Shown here piece after piece: positions 51,988-59,414 of a stretch of 59,414 nt of DNA. Numbering within the stretch: position 1 is the first letter of the stretch; each line of letters opens with the position of its first letter. The notes beneath the pieces were generated by a model. That model made no database searches. It was not told where the DNA came from and saw nothing but the letters and a program-made list of their open reading frames with translations. Source of the stretch: Clostridia bacterium (lineage in GTDB: Bacteria; Bacillota; Clostridia; Oscillospirales; Ruminococcaceae); assembly GCA_009929695.1 (NCBI GenBank), contig RZZW01000016.1, positions 1 to 59,414 of the forward strand, given 5' to 3'. The translations under genes were made by a program, and so were the position numbers.

Positions 51988-52019
51988 AATAGAAACCTCC
52001 ATGTTTACATATACATTAT

Positions 52020-52048
52020 ATTATAGCACAGGAATGGGAAAATGAAAA
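52020..52048 (-). promoter_or_regulatory. promoter of the PrsA-like gene
   Basis: Extended -10 TGC-TATAAT on the minus strand (52020-52028), with a weak -35 TTTTCA (52043-52048) at 17 bp. Confidence 0.6.
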
Positions 52049-52058
52049 GGGTAAATTT

Positions 52059-52250
52059 AAAAAGAAGAAAGAAGCGAGAAGAAAGAAAAAGTATGGAGTG
52101 ATTGCGATGCAATCACATTAAAATAGTTTGCAGCACATTGAAACATGTTGAAAGCTTTAATCAAGCTTATAAATATCCGCAAGCTGCTAAAATGTGGCGC
52201 TATTGCGCCACTCATCAACTTTTCTTACTTCTCCCTTATTTCTTCTTTTA
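52059..52250. repeat. family C element running into the mfd stop codon
   Basis: Purine-rich arm AAAAAGAAGAAAGAAGCGAG, stem GGAGTGATTGC..GCAATCAC, a long AT-rich apex, GTGGCGC..GCGCCACTCATCAACTT and a pyrimidine arm. The TTA of the arm's end (52248-52250) is the mfd stop codon on the minus strand. Confidence 0.7.
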
Positions 52251-55200
52251 TTTCATTTTCTCCACAACATCTCTAACCACCGTCAGCGGTGCTTCGCCGT
52301 TGAAAATTCTTACGGATAGGTACGGTTTGCCGGACGCATTCAGCATCAAGCGTCTGCCCATGTCTTTTAAGAGTGGCTTTAGGCTTTCGATGTCTAGCTT
52401 GTCGGAATACAGCAGCACCGCGTCTTTTTTCTGGGTTATCTCATAAATTCCGCGCTGGGCGGCCACTATGCGCACTAGGCTGATGTCGATAAGCCCCTCG
52501 GCGCTTTTTGGCAAATCGCCGTAGCGGTCTGTCAGCTCGTCGCGCACGTCGTCGGCGTCGTCGGCTGTCTGAATTGCCGCTATGCGCTTGTACGCTTCAA
52601 TTCTTGCGGCGGCGTCTGCGATATAATTTTCAGGAATATACGCGTCCACCGCGATGTCGAGCAGACAGTCGCTCTTGTCCGGCGCGCGCACCTCACCCTT
52701 TTCCTCGGCGATTGCTTGGTTCAGCAGCTTCACGTACATGTCATAGCCGACGCTCTCCATATGTCCGTGCTGGCTCTGCCCCAAAAGGCTGCCTGCGCCG
52801 CGTATCTGCAAATCGCGCATCGCAATGCGAAAGCCGCTGCCGAAGCTTGTGAACTCGCGTATCGCCGAAAGCCGCTTTGACGCTATGTCCGTCAGCACTC
52901 TGTCGCGCTTGAACGTGAAGTACGCATACGCCTTGCGGCCTGACCGCCCCACGCGTCCGCGTATCTGATAAAGCTGTGCAAGCCCCATTTTGTCCGCGTC
53001 CTCAATCACGAGCGTGTTGCAGTTGCGCACGTCAACGCCTGTCTCGATGAGCGTTGTGCACACGAGAATGTCGATGTCGCCGTCGAGCAGCTTTTGCCAA
53101 ACGCTCGAAAGCTCCTCCTCGTTCATTCTGCCGTGCGCCGTCGCTATTCTCGCGCCCTCAACAAGCTTGCCAAGCCGCTCTGCGGACGCGTCTATCGTGT
53201 CGATGCGGTTGTGAATATAGTAAGCCTGACCGCCGCGCGCAAGCTCTTTTTTGAGCGCCTCGGCTATTATCATTTCGTCGTGCTCGAGCACATATGTCTC
53301 AATAGGGCGGCGCTCAATCGGAGGCTCTTCAATCGTGCTCATGTCGCGCAGGCCGCTTAATGCCATGTTTAAAGTGCGCGGAATAGGCGTTGCGGACAGC
53401 GTCAGCATATCAACGCCGATAAACGTTTCTTTTAAACGCTCCTTGTGCTTAACGCCGAAGCGCTGCTCTTCATCTATAATGACAAGCCCTAAATTGTTGA
53501 ATTTAACCGACTTTTGCAAAAGGCTGTGCGTGCCGACAACTACGTCAACAGTGCCGTTTGCAAGCTGCTTTATAGTCTCCGCCTTTTGCTTTGCCGTGCG
53601 GTAGCGCGATAAAAGCGCAATCTTGACGGGGAACGCCTCCATGCGCGACAAAAGCGTGTTGTAGTGCTGCCACGCAAGGATTGTCGTCGGCACTAAAATT
53701 GCGCACTGCTTGCCGCCCATGACGCACTTGAACGCCGCGCGCAGCGCAACCTCTGTTTTGCCAACGCCAACGTCGCCGCAGAGAAGCCTGTCCATCGGGT
53801 GCGGCCGCTCCATGTCCTTTTTAATCTCGGCTGTGCTTGTGAGCTGATCCTGCGTCTCGTCATATTCAAAGCGCGTCTCAAAGTCTCGCTGCCAGTCGCC
53901 GTCCTCGGGGAAGGGGAAGCCCTGCGCTCTTTCGCGCTTGGCGTAAAGCTCGATAAGCTCCTTTGCCATCTCCTGCGTCGCCTTGCGCACGCGGCTTTTT
54001 GTCTTTACCCACGCGTCGCCGCCAAGCTTTGACAGCTTCACCTTTTCGCCGTCGCCCGGCGCTGTGTAGCGGCTTATAACGTCAAGCTGCGTCACGGGGA
54101 CGTATAAAGTGTCGCCCTTTTCGTAGCTTATTTTGATGTAATCTTTGACAACGCCCTGCAAATCAAGCCGTTGAATGCCAACGTAAACGCCTATGCCGTG
54201 GTTTTGATGCACAACGTAGTCGCCTGCTTTTATGTCCGAAAGGCTCGAAAGCCCCTTGTTTTTTGCCTTTTTTGGCTTGCCTTTTTCGCTCTCTTGGTTA
54301 TGCTTGCGGCTTGTAATGACGGCAAAACGCGCAAACGGATACTCAACGCCCGCCGAAAGATGCCCTGCCATGACGGCGACAAGCCCTTTCGGAACATCGT
54401 CGGGCGCTTTTTCAAACACAGCGGCGTTAAAGCCGTCGGCTGTCAAATCTTTTGCGAGTGCCGCCGCCGCGCGCGGTGTGCCCGCGAGGACTGCGACGGC
54501 GTAATCTTGATTTACAAGCGGGCGCAAATCCTCTTTCAGCGTCGCCACCTCGCCGCCCCATGCGGATAGCGCGTGCGCGGGCGCGCTGACAGTTTCGGCA
54601 ATGTGAAGCTCCGGCATGGTGCGCGTAAAGTTTTCGCACGCGATGCCGCCGTGCTTTTCGCAAAGGCGCAAAATGTGCGTCATGTCCTCGTAAAAGCCTG
54701 TGAGCTGCGGCGCGAGAACGCCCTCCTCAAGCAGCCCGCGGCACTCTTCGCCAAATCGAAATTCAAGCGCACGCACATTGTCGCGTATCGCGGACGGCTC
54801 GCTCAACATTATTATAGGCGCGTCGCAATATTCAAACACGGTTCCGGGTGTGCTGTAACGCAGGCGCAGATATTTGTCGGTATCCGTCGGCATTGTGCCA
54901 GCGTCAAGCAGCTCTAAATCGGCTTGCATGCACGCTTCGAGCTGCTTTTTATGTATGCTTTTTGATTTCTGCACGCTCTCGCGCAGCAAAACAGCCGCCT
55001 TTTCACAGCTGCCAAACAGCACCTCGCGGGCAGGGGAGAGGTAAATTTTCTTCACCTGTTTTTCGCGGCGCTGGGACATTAAATCAAACGTGTGAATGCT
55101 GTCGATGCTGTCGCCCCAAAACTCGATGCGGTGCGGCGTTTGCATATCGGGCGCGTATAAATCGACGATGCCGCCGCGCACGGCAAACTGACCCGGCCCC

Positions 55201-55694
55201 TCCACCTGAAAACGGCGTATATAGCCCGCCTCGTAAAGCCGCGTGATAAGCTCGTTTGGCGATATATCCATCGCGTATTTTATCGTGAGCGTGTTTTTCA
55301 CAAATTCGTCGCGCGGCAAGGTGTGTTGAAGCGCGGCTTCGGCAGGCACGCAAACGGCCTTTGTGCGCCCGCTCACAAGGTTGCCTAAAACGGAAAGGCG
55401 GCGGTATTCATATTCGCGGTTTTGCCCCTCAACAGGGCGCAAGGTGAAGTCTCGCGCGGGGAAAACCTCGGCGGGTATGCCAAAGGTGTTTAAGTCCTCG
55501 GCAAAGCGCGTGGCTTCGGCTTCGCCCGCGCACACGGCGATTACAGGGCGTTTTGCGTCCTCGGCAAGCGCCGCCAAAATCTGCGCACGCGCAATCTGCG
55601 GCACGCCAAAAAGAGCCGAAACCTCTCCGGCTCTCCCCACGCCATTCAACAGGCGGGCATATTCGGTTGTTTGTTTTAATGGAAAAGTTAGCAT
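52248..55694 (-). CDS. mfd: transcription-repair coupling factor
   Basis: 1,148 residues, full length for Mfd. UvrB-homology module at the N-terminus, a RNAP-interaction domain (GDYVVHQNHGIGVYVGIQRL, ~490-510), RecG-like translocase with Walker A GDVGVGKTE and DEEQ box IIDEEQRFG, helicase motifs V/VI (TTLIETGVDV, QIRGRVGRSGR), and a C-terminal TRCF domain. Removes RNA polymerase stalled at lesions and recruits UvrA. AAAGGG 6 nt before ATG. Follows the pth-membrane protein pair after a family C element. Confidence 0.98.
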   Translation of the reverse strand: MLTFPLKQTTEYARLLNGVGRAGEVSALFGVPQIARAQILAALAEDAKRPVIAVCAGEAEATRFAEDLNTFGIPAEVFPARDFTLRPVEGQNREYEYRRLSVLGNLVSGRTKAVCVPAEAALQHTLPRDEFVKNTLTIKYAMDISPNELITRLYEAGYIRRFQVEGPGQFAVRGGIVDLYAPDMQTPHRIEFWGDSIDSIHTFDLMSQRREKQVKKIYLSPAREVLFGSCEKAAVLLRESVQKSKSIHKKQLEACMQADLELLDAGTMPTDTDKYLRLRYSTPGTVFEYCDAPIIMLSEPSAIRDNVRALEFRFGEECRGLLEEGVLAPQLTGFYEDMTHILRLCEKHGGIACENFTRTMPELHIAETVSAPAHALSAWGGEVATLKEDLRPLVNQDYAVAVLAGTPRAAAALAKDLTADGFNAAVFEKAPDDVPKGLVAVMAGHLSAGVEYPFARFAVITSRKHNQESEKGKPKKAKNKGLSSLSDIKAGDYVVHQNHGIGVYVGIQRLDLQGVVKDYIKISYEKGDTLYVPVTQLDVISRYTAPGDGEKVKLSKLGGDAWVKTKSRVRKATQEMAKELIELYAKRERAQGFPFPEDGDWQRDFETRFEYDETQDQLTSTAEIKKDMERPHPMDRLLCGDVGVGKTEVALRAAFKCVMGGKQCAILVPTTILAWQHYNTLLSRMEAFPVKIALLSRYRTAKQKAETIKQLANGTVDVVVGTHSLLQKSVKFNNLGLVIIDEEQRFGVKHKERLKETFIGVDMLTLSATPIPRTLNMALSGLRDMSTIEEPPIERRPIETYVLEHDEMIIAEALKKELARGGQAYYIHNRIDTIDASAERLGKLVEGARIATAHGRMNEEELSSVWQKLLDGDIDILVCTTLIETGVDVRNCNTLVIEDADKMGLAQLYQIRGRVGRSGRKAYAYFTFKRDRVLTDIASKRLSAIREFTSFGSGFRIAMRDLQIRGAGSLLGQSQHGHMESVGYDMYVKLLNQAIAEEKGEVRAPDKSDCLLDIAVDAYIPENYIADAAARIEAYKRIAAIQTADDADDVRDELTDRYGDLPKSAEGLIDISLVRIVAAQRGIYEITQKKDAVLLYSDKLDIESLKPLLKDMGRRLMLNASGKPYLSVRIFNGEAPLTVVRDVVEKMK

Positions 55695-55714
55695 AGAAAT
55701 CCCTTTAATTATAA

Positions 55715-55876
55715 ATTAAAGAAGAAATAAGAGAGAAGAAAGAAAAGTTATTGAGTGATTGCGTTGCAATCACATTTTAGCAGATAATGTGATTTTGCAA
55801 AATAAATCAAACTATTAAAATGTGATTGCAACGCAATCACACCTTCCTTTTTCTTTCTTCTATCTTCTTTTTCTTA
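55715..55876. repeat. family C element upstream of mfd
   Basis: AAAGAAGAAATAAGAGAGAAG arm, stem GAGTGATTGC-GTT-GCAATCACATTTTAG, apex, then TTAAAATGTGATTGC..GCAATCACACC and a pyrimidine arm. Lies between mfd and the next upstream codirectional gene, so it may separate their transcripts. Confidence 0.8.
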
Positions 55877-55878
55877 AT

Positions 55879-56475
55879 TTAAGACAAAAAATACATAATG
55901 CACCATACCGAAAGCCCGCATTCTGTCAAAAACAAAATCAGCGCAAGCGCAAATGGGCCTTCGCGGTAGATGTGTGGGGCGGTTTGCGAGGTGTTTCTCC
56001 AGTGAGATATGCCAAAAATTACCGACAGCACGCCGCACGTCAAAAACGCAAGCGGAACAACCGTCAGCGCCGCCGCGGCAAGCAGATAGCTAACGCCTGT
56101 CGCGAGGTTAGAGTTGACGACCGCCGTGCTGACGGGCAGCGCCATAAGCCCTATGAGCGACAGCATATACACCGGCACAAAAAGCGAAAATTTAAGCGTG
56201 CGCTTAAAGCTTTTTGCAAGCAGCGTCTCATACCTGTCCGCAAACGCAAAGCGGGCGAGCAGACACCACAAAAGCATCGTCAAAAAAAGCGCCAAAGCGG
56301 GCAGCAGCGCAAGCCCCCATTCAAGCTCAAACGCCATAAATGCGCCAAGCCCCGCCGCAAGCAGCACGGCAAGCACAAGGCACCAAATTGTGTACACCTT
56401 GCGCAGCCTGCGTTTTTCAAGCGAAATGTCGCGCGTCTCGCCAAACGCGTCAGTGGTCTTTGTTTTATCAGCCAT
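55879..56475 (-). CDS. hypothetical membrane protein
   Basis: 198 residues, family not recognised. N-terminal cytoplasmic stretch (~25), then about five membrane segments (~31-50, 53-75, 95-115, 125-148, 170-195). The ATG overlaps the pth stop by 8 nt, so coexpressed with pth. Its stop adjoins a family C element. Confidence 0.7.
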   Translation of the reverse strand: MADKTKTTDAFGETRDISLEKRRLRKVYTIWCLVLAVLLAAGLGAFMAFELEWGLALLPALALFLTMLLWCLLARFAFADRYETLLAKSFKRTLKFSLFVPVYMLSLIGLMALPVSTAVVNSNLATGVSYLLAAAALTVVPLAFLTCGVLSVIFGISHWRNTSQTAPHIYREGPFALALILFLTECGLSVWCIMYFLS

Positions 56476-57055
56476 TATATTTACTCATCGCAGCTTCATA
56501 CTGCCCTTTCATAATAAGCTCAACTGCGGCGCAAATGTCGTCGTAGCGTGACGTAATGCACTTTTTATCGCCGTCAGTAAAATGCCCAAGCACCCAGTCT
56601 GCAAGGTCGTAATCGGGATGCGGCTTTGCTCCAACGCCAATTTTCACGCGCGGAAATTCCTTGTCCATGTTTTCAATAATGCTTTTTATGCCATTGTGCC
56701 CGCCCGCGCTGCCCTCGCGCCTCACGCGGATTTTGCCGGGCGATAGGGAAATATCATCAAACATGATAATTACATTCTGCGGCGCAATTTTATAGTAAGC
56801 CGCCGCCTTTTGCACAGCCACGCCCGAAAGGTTCATGAACGTCTGCGGCTTTAAAAATAAAACGCCGTGACCGTCGATGCTCCCCGTGCCCGTCAGCGCG
56901 TCAAAGCGGGCTTTTATAATCTTGACGCCGTATTTTTGCGCCATGTAATCAATAGCGTCAAACCCCGCGTTGTGCCGCGACCCCTCATATTTTTTACCGG
57001 GGTTGCCGAGGCCGACAAGTATATATTCGATTTTTGATGAATTTCCAAATAACAT
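56468..57055 (-). CDS. pth: peptidyl-tRNA hydrolase
   Basis: 195 residues from ATG 57055 (GGAG 10 nt upstream); the longer frame translates repeats. Releases tRNA from stalled peptidyl-tRNA. Motifs: VGLGNPGKKYEGSRHNAGF with the catalytic His, LFLKPQTFMNLSG, the MFDDISLSPGKIRVRREGSA-type loop and GGHNGIKSII. Usually beside prs and mfd, as here. Confidence 0.97.
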   Translation of the reverse strand: MLFGNSSKIEYILVGLGNPGKKYEGSRHNAGFDAIDYMAQKYGVKIIKARFDALTGTGSIDGHGVLFLKPQTFMNLSGVAVQKAAAYYKIAPQNVIIMFDDISLSPGKIRVRREGSAGGHNGIKSIIENMDKEFPRVKIGVGAKPHPDYDLADWVLGHFTDGDKKCITSRYDDICAAVELIMKGQYEAAMSKYNG

Positions 57056-57094
57056 TGATTTTTTGCTCCGTAAAAAAATTTTATTTTGTGCAAA

Positions 57095-57235
57095 CCATAC
57101 GGACGAGCACAGCTCGCCCCTACAATCCGCCGTGAATTTGCGGTGAACCGTAGGGGCGGATTCCATATCCGCCCACAATTTCGCGCAAACCTAAGCGGAC
57201 GCGCAATGCGCGCCCCTACAATGTAATGTAAATTC
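57095..57235. repeat. family B palindromes
   Basis: GGACGAGCACAGCTCGCC (57101-57120), GGCGGATTCCATATCCGCC (57153-57175), GCGGACGCGCAATGCGCGCC (57195-57218), with the usual GCGCAAACCTAAGC connectors. Confidence 0.8.
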
Positions 57236-57263
57236 GCGCAAACCTATCTGAAGCGCAAGCACC

Positions 57264-57364
57264 CCTCATCAGTCGCCTGCGGGCGACAGCTTCTCCTAAA
57301 GGAGAAGCCATTAAAGCCTTCCCCTTTAGGGGAAGGTGGCGCGACGAAGGAGCGACGGATGAGG
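57264..57364. repeat. family A element
   Basis: CCTCATCAGTCGC...GCGACGGATGAGG with hairpins CTTCTCCTAAAGGAGAAG and CCTTCCCCTTTAGGGGAAGG; its end is 5 nt from the prs stop. Confidence 0.85.
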
Positions 57365-57369
57365 TAGGT

Positions 57370-58326
57370 CTACACAAACAGCGTCGAAACCGGCTTGTCC
57401 GAATAAATTCTCGCTATCGCTTCGGCCAAAACAGGGGCGGCGCTCAGCACTTTTATTTTGCCTGTGCGCTTTTCGGGCGGGAGGTAGATTGTGTCGAGCA
57501 CCACCACCTCGTCAAGTGCGCTCGCGTCTATGCGCTCTAGCGCGGGGCCTGAAAGCACGCCGTGTGTCGCGCATGCCGTCACGCTTTTTGCGCCGCGCTC
57601 CTTTATGGCATTTGCGGCGTTGCACAGCGTTCCCGCGGTGTCTATCATATCATCTACAATGATAACATCGCGCCCCTCAATTTCGCCTATGATATTCATT
57701 ATCTCGCAAACATTCGCCTTTGGGCGGCGCTTGTCGATTATCGCCATAGGCACGTCAAGCCGTTCGACAAACGTCCGCGCACGCCCAACGCTGCCAAGGT
57801 CGGGCGACATTATGACTACATTGTCCTTGTACGCCGCGATTTTGCGCTCAAAATAAGGCAAAAGTATAGGCGCGCCGTACATGTGGTCAAGCGGGATATC
57901 AAAAAATCCCTGAATTTGCGACGCGTGCAAATCCATTGTCAAAACGCGGTCAGCCCCCGCTTTTTCAATGAGGTTTGCCACAAGCTTCGCGGTGATAGGG
58001 TCGCGCGCGCGGCTTTTTCTGTCCTGTCTCGCGTAGCCGAAATACGGCATAACAGCTGTTATCCGCGCCGCCGAAGCGCGTTTGCACGCGTCAATCATGA
58101 TGAGCAGCTCCATGAGGTTGTTGTTCACAGGCGCAGAGGTGCTCTGCACAATGTAAACGTCGCTCCCGCGCACCGATTCGTAGATGGAAACCTGAATTTC
58201 GCCGTCGCTGAACTCTCCCGCCTCGCCGCGCCCAAGCTCGATGCCAAGACACTCCGACATGCTCTGCGCAAGCGGCTTGTTAGAGTTCCCGCTGAAGATT
58301 TTGATATCCTTGCCGTGTAAGTTCAT
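57370..58326 (-). CDS. prs: ribose-phosphate pyrophosphokinase
   Basis: 318 residues from ATG 58326 (GGGAG at 58338-58342). Makes PRPP from ribose-5-P and ATP. Motifs: FSGNSNKPLAQ, the ATP-binding YFGYARQDRKSRARDPITAKLVANL, SPDLGSVGRA and the PRPP loop VIIVDDMIDTAGTL. The usual pathway partner of upp and rpiB elsewhere in the window. Confidence 0.97.
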   Translation of the reverse strand: MNLHGKDIKIFSGNSNKPLAQSMSECLGIELGRGEAGEFSDGEIQVSIYESVRGSDVYIVQSTSAPVNNNLMELLIMIDACKRASAARITAVMPYFGYARQDRKSRARDPITAKLVANLIEKAGADRVLTMDLHASQIQGFFDIPLDHMYGAPILLPYFERKIAAYKDNVVIMSPDLGSVGRARTFVERLDVPMAIIDKRRPKANVCEIMNIIGEIEGRDVIIVDDMIDTAGTLCNAANAIKERGAKSVTACATHGVLSGPALERIDASALDEVVVLDTIYLPPEKRTGKIKVLSAAPVLAEAIARIYSDKPVSTLFV

Positions 58327-58377
58327 AAATATCGTTTCTCCCTTCAACTTTAAAAGGTTTATCGACGTGTAATATGT

Positions 58378-58455
58378 GAACCGATGCGGACGCCATGTAT
58401 GGCGTCCCTACAATTTTGCAAAGAACGTAGGGGCGATTCACGAATCGCCTGAAAA
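58378..58455. repeat. family B palindromes
   Basis: GCGGACGCCATGTATGGCGTCC (58387-58408 region) and GTAGGGGCGATTCACGAATC (58428-58450) between the glmU half-gene and prs. Confidence 0.75.
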
Positions 58456-58481
58456 CTAATCGCGGGCGCAATGCCGCAAAT

Positions 58482-59216
58482 TTATTTACCAAGCTTTTTC
58501 TTTTGCTTCTCTTTATACGCCTCTAACAGCTCCGCGCCTTTGCCCTCTTTGTTTATCTGGCGTGCTCTGGCTATGCCCATTGCGTCGGCGGGCACGTCCT
58601 CGGTTATTGTGCTGCCCGCGGCTGTGTATGCGCCTGCGCCTATGTTTACGGGGGCGACGAGGTTTGTGTTGCAGCCTATGAACGCGTAATCGCCCACGGT
58701 GCAGCGGTTTTTGCCCGCGCCGTTATAATTTGCCACAGCCACGCCACAGCCGAAGTTACAGCCCTCGCCGACGTCGCTGTCGCCGACATATGTAAGGTGG
58801 CTCACGCTTGTGCCCGCGCCAATTGTCGCGTTTTTAATCTCGACAAAATCGCCGATGTGCACGTCGTGGCAGATGTGCGTGTCGGGGCGCAGATTTGTGA
58901 AAGGCCCGATGTTCGCGCCGTCGTCGATGACGCAGCTTCGCCCCTGGCTCGTGTTAAACGTCACGCCGTCGCCAACAGTCGCGTCGTCGAGCAGGCTGTT
59001 TGGCCCAATCACGCAGCTCGAGCCGATTTTTGTTTTGCCCGTCAAAATCGTGCCCGGATAAATCGTCGTCCCCTCGCCAATTTCAACGCCGTCCTCAATT
59101 ATAATGCCCGCCTTCGAGAAAAACAAAACGCCCGCGTCGATGTGCTTTTCAATGCAAGCCGTAATCCTCTCGCGAATTTCGTTATAATTTTTCATTCCCT
59201 GTGATTTTTCAGACAT
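58482..59216 (-). CDS. stand-alone GlmU-like left-handed beta-helix acetyltransferase
   Basis: 244 residues, AAGGAG upstream of ATG 59216. It corresponds to the C-terminal half of GlmU: a linker helix (NEIRERITACIEKHIDAGV), then hexapeptide repeats (VEIGEGTTIYPGTILTGKTKIGS), GPFTNLRPDT, VEIKNATIGAGTSVSHLTYVGD with the catalytic His of GlmU, and NYNGAGKNRCTVGDYAFIGC. The N-terminal uridylyltransferase half is absent and no remnant lies upstream (repeats start within 45 bp). It would acetylate glucosamine-1-P if the GlmU activity is kept. Probably cotranscribed with prs. Confidence 0.85.
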   Translation of the reverse strand: MSEKSQGMKNYNEIRERITACIEKHIDAGVLFFSKAGIIIEDGVEIGEGTTIYPGTILTGKTKIGSSCVIGPNSLLDDATVGDGVTFNTSQGRSCVIDDGANIGPFTNLRPDTHICHDVHIGDFVEIKNATIGAGTSVSHLTYVGDSDVGEGCNFGCGVAVANYNGAGKNRCTVGDYAFIGCNTNLVAPVNIGAGAYTAAGSTITEDVPADAMGIARARQINKEGKGAELLEAYKEKQKKKLGK

Positions 59217-59260
59217 AATAAATATGCTCCTTTTTTAATTTATGAATAGTTCACCTCTAA

Positions 59261-59414
59261 CCTCCCTTGTCAAAGGGAGGGGGACCGCCCGCAGGCGGTG
59301 GTAGGATTCGTACACGTTCCTTGTCATTCTGAGCGCAGCGAAGAATCTTAAAACCTATGGCGACGCACAAAAGATTCTTCGCTACGCTCAGAATGACAAT
59401 AGAATAGTTTGCGC
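59261..59414. repeat. family E element with nested D, cut by window end
   Basis: CCTCCCTTGTCAAAGGGAGG and a GGATTC boundary as in the copy at 25376; D palindrome at 59321-59399. Confidence 0.8.

Noticed and set aside
1..59414. tRNA, rRNA, tmRNA or known riboswitch genes
   Set aside because: Scanning by eye for cloverleaf or conserved-core sequences gave nothing convincing; a covariance-model search would be needed to exclude small RNAs.

Overview
The window looks like a chromosomal segment of an anaerobic, Gram-positive gut bacterium of the Clostridia (an Oscillospirales-like genome fits best; this is inferred from gene content, not from a marker search). Signs are Gram-positive lipoproteins, a SipW-type signal peptidase, YesM/YesN-type two-component regulation, LacI-regulated sugar ABC operons without their own ATPase, and housekeeping genes (upp, rpiB, tsaB, tsaE, gap, mfd, pth, prs) in Firmicutes-like arrangements. 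No tRNA, rRNA, CRISPR array, phage or transposase gene was seen.

Layout. 1-9.3 kb (+): a secretion/surface locus made of an Ala/Lys/Glu-rich coiled-coil protein (its start lies outside the window), a SipW-like signal peptidase, and three proteins with SipW-type signal segments. The last is a ~2,000-codon GLUG-repeat protein broken by two in-frame stops and four frameshifts. 9.3-18.8 kb (-): MATE exporter, exo/endonuclease-family membrane protein, the run tsaE-tsaB-rpiB-upp-hypothetical, ridA, mntP, rlmA. 18.9-33.1 kb: a glycan (probably glycosaminoglycan or other uronic-acid glycan) locus with a NahK-like hexosamine kinase (nonsense mutation), heparinase II/III-like lyase, YesMN-type regulators, a sugar ABC transporter, GH88 unsaturated glucuronyl hydrolase, DUF2264 protein and a discoidin-like protein. 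33.2-36.4 kb: small lipoprotein, a hairpin-led 33-codon ORF, cysteine hydrolase, cardiolipin synthase. 36.4-43.4 kb: a broken LacI gene and a complete lacI-SBP-permease-permease-malQ operon. 43.9-52 kb: YesL-like membrane protein, MscS channel, ATPase of the histidine-kinase type, gap, two tandem SGNH hydrolases, a PrsA/SurA-like lipoprotein. 52.2-59.2 kb (-): mfd, membrane protein, pth, prs, and a free-standing GlmU acetyltransferase half.

The most striking feature is the intergenic DNA. Nearly every gap holds one or more of five families of short palindromic repeats, called A to E here. Family C elements are long imperfect inverted repeats with purine-rich and pyrimidine-rich arms. They fill three convergent gene gaps exactly from stop codon to stop codon, and they sit between the binding-protein and permease genes of both sugar ABC operons, so they look like mobile bidirectional terminators or attenuators. 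Family D is nested in the apex of C and E elements. Family B consists of ~25-bp palindromes with interchangeable central words inside GTAGGG...CCCTAC ends, strung into composite arrays; one composite occurs as an inverted pair about 10 kb apart, and B units also lie inside a coding sequence at the left edge.

How the genes work together: the uronic-acid glycan locus reads as import of oligosaccharides, cytoplasmic lyase cleavage, GH88 cleavage of the unsaturated disaccharide, and hexosamine phosphorylation, under YesMN-type control. The second ABC operon reads as maltodextrin uptake plus MalQ under an autoregulated LacI repressor. Several genes carry nonsense or frameshift lesions; whether these are real or assembly errors cannot be settled from the sequence alone.
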